Part shown: positions 14,599 through 20,082 of the stretch, in pieces
How the letters are laid out: every line of letters starts with the position of its first letter
How positions within the stretch are numbered: position 1 is the first letter of the stretch
NCBI GenBank assembly: GCA_003599475.1
Contig: QZKK01000142.1
Span: 1-20,082, forward strand
Origin: Desulfobacteraceae bacterium
Lineage (GTDB): Bacteria > Desulfobacterota > Desulfobacteria > Desulfobacterales > SURF-15
Direction of reading: 5' to 3'
Length of the DNA stretch: 20,082 nt
Made by a program: the position numbers and the translations under genes
The notes under the pieces: generated by a model
Database searches by the model: none
The model's input: the letters and a program-made list of their open reading frames with translations, nothing else
Told to the model about the DNA's origin: nothing

Positions 14599-14761
14599 AA
14601 ATTCGAAATCCGAATATCGAAACTCGAAACAAATTCAAATATCAAAATGCCCAAATGAAAAAATCTATTCGCTCAGAATGCTCCCGTGTGTCTGGATCAC
14701 TTTGAATTTTTGGTAATTGGAGATTGTTTCGGATTTCGGATTTCGTGCTTCGGATTTGATT
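14599..14761. repeat. long inverted pair of heptamer arrays (AAATCCG type)
   Basis: The left arm (14599 to about 14656) uses AAATTCG/AAATCCG/AAACTCG words and then drifts into AAATTCAAAT. The right arm (14701-14761) mirrors it: first the AT-rich part, then TTTCGGA words. The mirrored order means the arms are true inverted copies over roughly 58 bp, with a centre of about 45 bp. They fill the spacer between thiolase and 3-hydroxybutyryl-CoA dehydrogenase. Confidence 0.88.
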
Positions 14762-14839
14762 GCAAGATAGATCCAAGAGTTCTAATCCGGGCTCAAGAAC
14801 CAAGTCTTTAATACCCTATAAACATCAGGAGAGGTTCAC

Positions 14840-15688
14840 ATGGAAATCAGGACATTCGGCGTGGTTGGTGCGGGGCAGATGGGAAGCGGAATCGCGCAGG
14901 TCGCGGCCGCAAGCGGGTTTGAAGTCGTCATGCACGATATTTCAGCGGAATTGGTCGAACGAGGGGTTCAGAACATCCGGAAAAACCTCGGCCGGAGCGT
15001 CGAAAAGGGGAGGATGACCGAAGCGGAGCGAGAAATTGTTTCGGGCCGGATCCATACGACGACCGATCTGAAGGGGATGGCCCCTGCCGATTTCATCGTC
15101 GAAGCGGCGACCGAGAATGAACCCGTCAAGTTTCAGATCTTCAAGCAGCTTGATACCGCATGCGGGCCGGATGTCATTCTGGCAACCAATACTTCCTCCA
15201 TCCCTATCGGTCGAATCGCCAGCCAGACCGCACGGCCGGATAAAGTCATCGGGATGCATTTCATGAATCCGGTTCCTGTCATGAAGCTGGTGGAGATCAT
15301 CCGCGCCCTGGCGACTTCGGAGGAGACGTTTAAAACCACCTGGAATCTGGCAACGAAGTTCGGCAAGACACCGGCCGAGGCAAACGACTATCCGGGGTTC
15401 ATATCCAACCGGATCCTGCTTCCCATGATCAACGAGGCTGTCTACTGCCTCTATCACGGGGTGGGAAGCCGCGAAAGCATCGATACCGTCATGAAGCTGG
15501 GAATGAATCATCCGATGGGACCGCTGGCGCTTGCAGATCTCATCGGGCTGGACACCTGCCTTGCCATCATGGAAACGCTTTACGAAGGCTTCAAAGATTC
15601 CAAGTATCGTCCATGCCCGCTTCTGCGGAAGTATGTCGAAGCCGGGTGGCTCGGCAGGAAGACCAAACGCGGGTTCTACGAGTATTAG
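14840..15688 (+). CDS. hbd: 3-hydroxybutyryl-CoA dehydrogenase
   Basis: 282 aa, the single-function bacterial length. The Rossmann motif G-A-G-Q-M-G-S-G (10-17) binds NAD(H). Catalytic residues are in place: S119 in N-T-S-S, H140 in G-M-H-F-M-N-P, E152 in K-L-V-E-I-I and N190 in F-I-S-N-R, the usual set for this family. The C-terminal dimerisation domain has N-E-A...[13 protein letters not shown] and ends [11 protein letters not shown]. It oxidises 3-hydroxybutyryl-CoA to acetoacetyl-CoA between the hydratase and thiolase encoded nearby. AGGAGAGG lies 5 nt before the ATG. The 246-bp gap before it is filled by inverted heptamer arrays, so it may have separate or attenuated expression. Confidence 0.96.
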   Translation: MEIRTFGVVGAGQMGSGIAQVAAASGFEVVMHDISAELVERGVQNIRKNLGRSVEKGRMTEAEREIVSGRIHTTTDLKGMAPADFIVEAATENEPVKFQIFKQLDTACGPDVILATNTSSIPIGRIASQTARPDKVIGMHFMNPVPVMKLVEIIRALATSEETFKTTWNLATKFGKTPAEANDYPGFISNRILLPMINEAVYCLYHGVGSRESIDTVMKLGMNHPMGPLALADLIGLDTCLAIMETLYEGFKDSKYRPCPLLRKYVEAGWLGRKTKRGFYEY

Positions 15689-15706
15689 AAAGATGCGACA
15701 ACTCAG

Positions 15707-15793
15707 CCACCAAGTCACAAAGGCACAAAGAAGAATATGAAGGACAAATCTTGTCGAGATTGGTTAAGCCTTCGTGTCTTCGTGCCTTCGTGG
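15707..15793. repeat. inverted pair of octamer arrays (CCTTCGTG type)
   Basis: The left arm (15707-15732) has words CCACCAAG, TCACAAAG and GCACAAAG. The right arm (15769-15793) has CCTTCGTG, TCTTCGTG and CCTTCGTG, the reverse-complement theme. A perfect small hairpin, GACAA-atc-TTGTC (15743-15755), lies near the centre. Confidence 0.85.
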
Positions 15794-15834
15794 CAGAACG
15801 GCTAGGATAAGATGCGAGATGAACAGGAGCGATC

Positions 15835-16386
15835 ATGTCGAAAAAGAAAGCGGGAGCCGTTCAAGCGGTCGGCAAGCGGATCAAAAGCGTCCGTGAAGAA
15901 AAGAAACTGACTCTGGACTGGATGGCCAATGAAACCGGCTATTCCATCGACTATTTGAAAAAGATCGAATCCGGAAAAGAAATCCCGCCGGTCGGCACCC
16001 TCTTGACCATTTCCCGCGCTTTGGATCTCGATTCCGGTTTTTTCCTGCGGGAACAGGAATCGAATCTGAGCAAGCGGATCAAGGCCTATACCCAAAGAAC
16101 CGAAAACTATGCCTACACCACCTTGACACCGGGTGCGGAAAACAAGCATCTGAAGGCATTCCGGGTGACGGTGGAAGCCATGGAGGAGCATACCGGAGTC
16201 GGCTATCTTCACGAGGGGGAAGAGTTCGTCTATGTTTTATCGGGGCAAATCGAAGTGACGGTGGGAGATCATGTCAACAGACTCGGAGCCGGAGAATCCC
16301 TTCATTTCAATTCCGGAATCCGGCACAAGCTGAGCAATATCGGCAATGAAAAATCGGAGCTCCTGGTGGTCATTTACAATTCGTAA
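15835..16386 (+). CDS. XRE-family regulator with C-terminal cupin sensor (second copy)
   Basis: 183 aa. The helix-turn-helix spans about 11-71 (V-G-K-R-I-K-S-V-R-E-E-K-K-L-T-L-D then K-K-I-E-S-G-K-E-I-P-P-V-G-T-L). The cupin lies at about 105-182, with H-E-G-E-E-F-V-Y-V-L-S-G (126-137) and G-A-G-E-S-L-H-F...R-H-K-L. It shares the H-E-G-E-E-F-x-Y-V-L-x-G core with the copy at 5629-6264 but lacks that protein's N-terminal tail. A CAGGAG ribosome site lies about 6 nt upstream. It sits between hbd and the second acyl-CoA dehydrogenase, each gap filled by repeat arrays. It probably controls this arm of the cluster, perhaps in response to an acyl-CoA or acid, which is inference. Confidence 0.92.
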   Translation: MSKKKAGAVQAVGKRIKSVREEKKLTLDWMANETGYSIDYLKKIESGKEIPPVGTLLTISRALDLDSGFFLREQESNLSKRIKAYTQRTENYAYTTLTPGAENKHLKAFRVTVEAMEEHTGVGYLHEGEEFVYVLSGQIEVTVGDHVNRLGAGESLHFNSGIRHKLSNIGNEKSELLVVIYNS

Positions 16387-16389
16387 ACC

Positions 16390-16494
16390 GTCAAATAGTT
16401 GATTTGTCGAATAGTTAGATCGTCAAATGGTTGAATAGTCAAAAAGTGAACGGGGTTTCCCAAATAAACGAATAATCGAATCAACGAATCAACG
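16390..16494. repeat. 16-bp and 8-bp period arrays abutting a start codon
   Basis: The left part (16390-16451) has 16-bp units starting GTCAAATAGTTG/GTCGAATAGTTA, three full and one partial. The right part (16463-16494) has four 8-bp words (AATAAACG, AATAATCG, then AATCAACG twice), roughly the reverse-complement theme. The last word ends at 16494, directly against the ATG of the next gene. Confidence 0.85.
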
Positions 16495-17649
16495 ATGTCT
16501 TTCCATCTGACTCACGAACAATTGATGATCCAGGCGATGGTCCGGGAGTTTTCGCGGAAGGTGCTTTCTCCTACCAGTGCGGAACGGGACCGGACCAAGC
16601 AATTTCCGGCGGAAAACATCGAAGCCATGGGCGAGCTGGGGCTCATGGGCATGATGATTCCTCCGGAATATGGCGGTGAAGGCGCGGATACGATCAGCTA
16701 TGTGCTCGCGCTGATGGAAATCGCCTACGCCTGTGCGGCCACGGCGGTCGTGATGTCGGTTCAGAATTCCATCGTCTGTGAGAGCATCTTTCGCTTCGGA
16801 AACGAGGAGCAGAAAAAGCGTTTTCTGAGGCCGCTTGCCTCCGGAAAACGGATCGGGGCTTTCGCCCTGACAGAGCCCGATGCCGGTTCCGATCCGCTCA
16901 GCCAGTCCGCCTCAGCCGTCCGGGACGGAGACTTTTATTTATTGAATGGTACGAAGCGCTTCATTACTTCCGGTAAAACCGCCGGCATCGTTGTGGTAAC
17001 GGCCAAGACCGATGAGTCCCAGCGCCACAAGGGAATCAGCGCCTTTGTTCTCGATAAGGACACCCCGGGGTTGACCACCGGTGCGCTGGAAGACAAAATG
17101 GGGCTCTGCGCATCGGACACCTGCGATTTGATTTTTGAAGACTGCCGCATTCCCTCGAAAAACCGTCTTGGAAACGAAGGAGACGGATTCAAGATCGCCA
17201 TGAGCTGCCTGGACGGAGGAAGGATCGGAATCGCCGCCCAGTCGGTGGGGGTGGCACAGGCGGCCCTGGATGCATCCATCAAATATGCCCAGAAGAGGAG
17301 CCAGTTCGGCCAGCCGATCTCAAAGTTCCAGGGGATTCGTTTCATCATCGCCGACATGGCGACCGAAATCGAAGCGGCCAGGCAGTTGACCCTGGCAGCG
17401 GCAACCCTCAAGGACAGAGGAGAAAAATTTACGATCCAGGCTTCGATGGCAAAGCTGTTTGCCTCTGAAATGGTCAATCGGGTCACGGCCAAGGCGCTCC
17501 AGATTCACGGAGGGTACGGCTTCATCAAAGACTATGCCGTAGAGCGGTTCTACAGAGACGCCCGCGTCTTTACCATCTACGAGGGAACCTCGGAGATCCA
17601 GCGCATCGTCATCTCCAATCACATCCTGAAGGACAAGCGACAGCCATAG
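16495..17649 (+). CDS. acyl-CoA dehydrogenase (second copy)
   Basis: 384 aa with the full three-domain layout: N-terminal helices, middle domain with F-A-L-T-E-P-D-A-G-S-D, then R-S-Q-F-G-Q-P-I and Q-I-H-G-G-Y-G-F-I-K-D-Y. The catalytic base is E363 in I-Y-E-G-T-S-E-I-Q-R, typical of butyryl-CoA and other short-chain dehydrogenases. It is clearly a different subfamily member from the copy at 8530-9678, which has G-E-G-T. The two may divide butyryl- and isobutyryl- or 2-methyl-branched substrates; this is inference. The ATG is immediately preceded by an octamer array and no Shine-Dalgarno is visible. The protein starts in register with the family here, so I keep this start. It converges with mlaD. 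Confidence 0.94.
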   Translation: MSFHLTHEQLMIQAMVREFSRKVLSPTSAERDRTKQFPAENIEAMGELGLMGMMIPPEYGGEGADTISYVLALMEIAYACAATAVVMSVQNSIVCESIFRFGNEEQKKRFLRPLASGKRIGAFALTEPDAGSDPLSQSASAVRDGDFYLLNGTKRFITSGKTAGIVVVTAKTDESQRHKGISAFVLDKDTPGLTTGALEDKMGLCASDTCDLIFEDCRIPSKNRLGNEGDGFKIAMSCLDGGRIGIAAQSVGVAQAALDASIKYAQKRSQFGQPISKFQGIRFIIADMATEIEAARQLTLAAATLKDRGEKFTIQASMAKLFASEMVNRVTAKALQIHGGYGFIKDYAVERFYRDARVFTIYEGTSEIQRIVISNHILKDKRQP

Positions 17650-17732
17650 TGATAGTGTTCAGCGTTCAGTGTTCAGGAAAGAAAAGCCGTTTTCTTAGCT
17701 CTGCTACCTTGTTTAAAACTACATGAAAATCG

Positions 17733-17793
17733 CCACTAAGGCTCTAAGGCACTAAGGTCATATCCCTTCTTTGTGTCTTCGTGTCTTTGTGGC
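17733..17793. repeat. inner inverted pair of octamer arrays (CCACTAAG/TCTTTGTG)
   Basis: Left arm 17733-17757 has three octamers ending CTAAG. Right arm 17766-17793 has three octamers of the type TCTTTGTG/TCTTCGTG, a diverged reverse complement. The centre is only about 8 bp. The element is the same type as the one at 15707-15793. Confidence 0.8.
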
Positions 17794-17805
17794 AAAATTT
17801 TTTTT
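17733..17805 (+). terminator. possible terminator of the icmF-acd operon
   Basis: The octamer hairpin is followed by GGCAAAA and then eight T residues (17798-17805). A long but imperfect stem plus a U-tract could stop transcription between convergent genes. The stem is AT/GU-rich and the T run starts several bases after it, so I rate this low. Confidence 0.35.
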
Positions 17806-17882
17806 CATAGTTTCTTATTCGATCAAACTGGTCGCATCGGGGGGCCAGCGGCTGGGCTGAACACTGAACACTGAACACTCAA

Positions 17883-18341
17883 CTACTCCTTCTTCTTGAC
17901 CTCCCCGAATGCATACTTGCTGATCAGATCTCCGATGTCCACGGGGGCTTCCGTTTCGGTGATCGTTCCTCCAGCCTTCAGCAGCTCGCCGCCGCCTCCG
18001 GGATTGATTTGAACATAGCGGTCTCCGATCAAGCCGGCCGTCTTGATCGAGGCGATGGCATCGTCATAGATTTTGATCCCTTCCTCTATCCTCATGATAA
18101 CGACTGCCTGCTGTTTTTCCTGATCCATTTGGAATCCGCTCACATGCCCGACCTGCAGGCCCAGCATCTCCACCGGATTGCCCACCCTCAGGCCGGATAC
18201 GGTATTGAATCGCGCAAAAAGCCGATAGGTATCGTCGGCAAGGAACGGCACATTGCCCAGCTTGACCGTGAGATATCCGACACCCAACAGACCGATCAGC
18301 ACAAAGATTCCAGCAATCGTCTCGTTGTGATACTTCTTCAT
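17883..18341 (-). CDS. mlaD: MlaD-family MCE-domain lipid transfer protein (second copy)
   Basis: 152 aa. The N-terminal membrane anchor I-A-G-I-F-V-L-I-G-L-L-G-V-G-Y (about 9-23) is followed by a single MCE domain with F-N-T-V-S-G-L-R-V-G-N-P-V-E-M-L-G-L-Q-V-G and A-S-I-K-T-A-G-L-I-G-D-R-Y-V-Q-I. It ends L-I-S-K-Y-A-F-G-E-V plus a lysine-rich tail. GGAGG lies 4 nt before the ATG at 18341 and overlaps the mlaF stop, so the longer frame to 18398 is rejected. The gene order mlaE-mlaF-mlaD repeats that at 2334-4819, but no mlaC follows; the strand converges with acyl-CoA dehydrogenase instead. It may share an MlaC encoded elsewhere. Confidence 0.93.
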   Translation of the reverse strand: MKKYHNETIAGIFVLIGLLGVGYLTVKLGNVPFLADDTYRLFARFNTVSGLRVGNPVEMLGLQVGHVSGFQMDQEKQQAVVIMRIEEGIKIYDDAIASIKTAGLIGDRYVQINPGGGGELLKAGGTITETEAPVDIGDLISKYAFGEVKKKE

Positions 18342-18342
18342 C

Positions 18343-19581
18343 CTACCTCCGATTCTCACACTGGATACGGGCCACTTCCCGCTGGTTGAACCTGGCAAAC
18401 TCCATAATCGATTCCAGCTCGACCTGAGGCTTTCCCTGGGAAAGACCCGCTAAGATCCGAAACTCGAAGCAACCGTCCCCCCGCTGCTGTATCTGGGTGT
18501 GCAGATTGCACAAACCCTCCTGCCGGAGATCTTTTACAAAATCCTCGAGGATGCGTTCGGCCTCTTCGAGGTTTGAAAAAGGCAGCACGGTTCCGATCTC
18601 GTTTATCGTCTGGCGTGCCGAAAACCCGCCCACGGCCCCGAAATGCTTGTTGATATAGGCCCCCAACGACCGGATGATCTCCTGAGCCTTATCGTAGCCG
18701 ACATTTTCCGAGACCTGATCCATGTCATCCAGGCTGAAGACGAGTGCCACATAGTTCTCATGGGCCTGTTTCTTGCCAAGATCGGTCTGATACCGTACCT
18801 TGAAGTGCCTGCGGGAATAAAGACCGGTAAGCTGTTCCTGCAGACCTTCGAGGCTTTCGACGATCTCGTCTCGGAAGGGATGATCGAAATCTTCGAACGC
18901 CTGGGGAGTCCCTTCGAATACGATTCGTCCGCCGTAGAGCGCAAGGATCCGGTTGGAGATGAAGTAGACGTCCGGAATGTCGTGGCTGATCAATACGGCG
19001 GTGAATTTGAACCTTTTCTGGTAACTGGCGATCATGCTCAGGATGGCGTTTTTGCGAATCGGGTCCTGGCCTGTCGTGGGCTCGTCGAAAAGAACGATGT
19101 TCGGGTAGGTGACAAGCGCCCGGCTCAAGGCCACCCTCTTTTGCATCCCTCCGGAGATCTCCGAAGGATACTTGTCCATCACCTCGGTCAGCTCGGAAAG
19201 CTCGATCCTGGACCGCACCCTTTTTTCGATTTCCTGTTTGTTCAATCGAGTCCCCTGCCGGAGGGGAAGGGCGACGTTTTCAAAAACCGTCAGCGAGTCG
19301 AACAGTGCGTTGTTCTGAAACATGTAGCTGATCCGGCCCGTGTAGTCGTTCCACTCGGCTTTGCTCATGCTCCCGATGTCTTTTCCCTTGTAGAGGATTT
19401 TCCCCTCGTCCGGCTTCAGCAGCCCGATGATGTGTTTCAGCAGCACACTTTTTCCGGTACCGCTTTTACCGATGATGGTCGATACCTCCCCTTCGAAAAG
19501 CTTGAGGTTCACATCGTCGAGAATGGTTCGCTCGCCGAACCGCTTGACCACATGCTGAAATTCGATGAGAGGGGCGCTCAT
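18343..19581 (-). CDS. mlaF: MlaF-family ABC ATPase fused to degenerate GGDEF-like domain (second copy)
   Basis: 412 aa. The ATPase half is intact: Walker A GKSGTGKS (38-45), ISGGMQKR (142-149), IVLFDEP (162-168), H200. The extra C-terminal half (about 250-405) is more recognisably GGDEF-like than in the first copy. L-T-G-L-Y-S-R-R-H-F (251-260) matches the classic opening L-T-G-L-x-N-R-R-x-F, and F-S-L-D-D-M-D-Q-V-S-E-N-V-G-Y (282-296) fits the substrate-helix region. R-Q-T-I-N-E-I-G-T-V-L-P (323-334) occupies the signature position with GGDEF replaced by TINEI. Cyclase activity is therefore unlikely. AGGATAAG precedes the ATG, and the mlaE stop lies 8 bp upstream. The extension may tune lipid transport, which is inference. 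Confidence 0.93.
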   Translation of the reverse strand: MSAPLIEFQHVVKRFGERTILDDVNLKLFEGEVSTIIGKSGTGKSVLLKHIIGLLKPDEGKILYKGKDIGSMSKAEWNDYTGRISYMFQNNALFDSLTVFENVALPLRQGTRLNKQEIEKRVRSRIELSELTEVMDKYPSEISGGMQKRVALSRALVTYPNIVLFDEPTTGQDPIRKNAILSMIASYQKRFKFTAVLISHDIPDVYFISNRILALYGGRIVFEGTPQAFEDFDHPFRDEIVESLEGLQEQLTGLYSRRHFKVRYQTDLGKKQAHENYVALVFSLDDMDQVSENVGYDKAQEIIRSLGAYINKHFGAVGGFSARQTINEIGTVLPFSNLEEAERILEDFVKDLRQEGLCNLHTQIQQRGDGCFEFRILAGLSQGKPQVELESIMEFARFNQREVARIQCENRR

Positions 19582-19589
19582 TTCTTATC

Positions 19590-20082
19590 CTATAAAAGAA
19601 AAGAAGTGACCACGTAATCCGAAATCAGGATCATCACACAGGAAAGGACCACCGCCGTTGTGGTCGAAAGCCCCACGGCCTTTGCTCCGAAGCTGTCTTT
19701 CCTCATGTGCGTGAAGTAGCCCTGAAAGCAGCAGATGATTGAGACCAGTACGGCAAATACGATCGACTTTACAAACCCCCCGGTGACATCCTGCATTTCG
19801 ATACTCGACTGCACGCGGTAGAAATAAGTACCGGGATCCAGATTGAGGAGCACCACTCCGCTGAAGAATCCTCCGAATATGCCGATCAGATCGAAGAAGG
19901 CGGTCAGCAGCGGAAAGCTGATGATGGAAGCGGCAAGCCTGGGGCTGATCAGAAACCGCACCGGATCGATCCGCATCGTCAGCAGCGCATCGATCTGCTC
20001 AGAGATCCGCTGAATCCCGATTTCGGTGGTCATGGAAGAGCCGGCAGCGGTCCCGGCGGAAGGATCGTCAAACGCGATATAC
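19590..20082 (-). CDS. mlaE: MlaE-family phospholipid ABC transporter permease, 3' part (second copy)
   Basis: The frame is open to the window edge, with at least 163 residues visible and the start beyond 20082. From M-T-T-E-I-G-I-Q-R-I-S-E-Q-I-D-A-L (ATG at 20033 is internal) to the end F-L-L it matches the first mlaE closely: D-P-V-R-F-L-I-S-P-R, F-F-D-L-I-G-I-F-G-G, G-G-F-V-K-S-I, G-Y-F-T-H, V-G-L-S-T-T-T-A-V-V. Several membrane helices are visible. The 49 bp upstream of that methionine read in frame as a peptide that does not fit the expected L-T-A-I-M-V-V-G-R-A-G-S segment well. This could be natural divergence or a sequence problem at the edge. It is the first gene of the right-hand mla set. 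Confidence 0.88.
   Translation of the reverse strand, partial: YIAFDDPSAGTAAGSSMTTEIGIQRISEQIDALLTMRIDPVRFLISPRLAASIISFPLLTAFFDLIGIFGGFFSGVVLLNLDPGTYFYRVQSSIEMQDVTGGFVKSIVFAVLVSIICCFQGYFTHMRKDSFGAKAVGLSTTTAVVLSCVMILISDYVVTSFLL

Larger units (their letters stand above)
17655..17883. repeat. outer inverted pair of heptamer arrays (GTGTTCA type)
   Basis: Left arm 17655-17675: GTGTTCA, GCGTTCA, GTGTTCA, 6 bp after the acyl-CoA dehydrogenase stop. Right arm 17857-17883: CTGAACA three times, then CTCAAC, touching the mlaD stop. The arms are exact inverted themes and enclose a second, octamer pair. Confidence 0.88.

Overview
The window looks like a chromosomal stretch from an anaerobic, Gram-negative, fatty-acid-oxidising bacterium, most likely a Desulfobacterota (Desulfosarcina/Desulfobacterium-like) organism. 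This is an inference from three things. The envelope genes are Mla-type, which needs an outer membrane. A fused B12-dependent isobutyryl-CoA mutase sits among beta-oxidation genes. There is also a DUF6125-type gene of a kind I associate with that phylum. No rRNA, tRNA, CRISPR array, transposase or integrase is visible.

Layout. (1) Positions 1-2039, minus strand: a DUF6125-like protein, an unrecognised 142-aa protein, an MlaC-like periplasmic lipid carrier and the first 47 codons of an MlaE-like permease that appears to start with a STAS domain. (2) Positions 2248-5596, plus strand: a good sigma-70 promoter and a compact mlaE-mlaF-mlaD-mlaC operon. (3) Positions 5629-9775, minus strand: acyl-CoA dehydrogenase, enoyl-CoA hydratase, an HMG-CoA-lyase-like protein and an XRE-cupin regulator. 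(4) Positions 9876-17649, plus strand, divergent from block 3: icmF, acetyl-CoA acetyltransferase, 3-hydroxybutyryl-CoA dehydrogenase, a second XRE-cupin regulator and a second acyl-CoA dehydrogenase. (5) Positions 17883-20082, minus strand: a second mlaE (partial)-mlaF-mlaD set.

How it fits together. Blocks 3 and 4 contain every soluble step for isobutyryl-CoA <-> n-butyryl-CoA -> crotonyl-CoA -> 3-hydroxybutyryl-CoA -> acetoacetyl-CoA -> 2 acetyl-CoA, so a C4 (iso)butyrate or branched-chain oxidation module is the simplest reading. Each arm has its own XRE-cupin regulator. The module is flanked on both sides by Mla-type phospholipid transport genes.

Most unusual observations. (a) Nearly every spacer outside the mla operons and the divergent promoter holds a degenerate array of 7-bp or 8-bp words. 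These are usually two arms in inverted orientation and can be nested or placed right against stop or start codons. Each array has its own word, but the architecture is shared. (b) Both MlaF ATPases carry a C-terminal domain of about 155 residues that reads as a degenerate GGDEF domain, with the signature eroded differently in each. (c) The HMG-CoA-lyase-like protein keeps its metal-site histidines but lacks the catalytic-cysteine loop.
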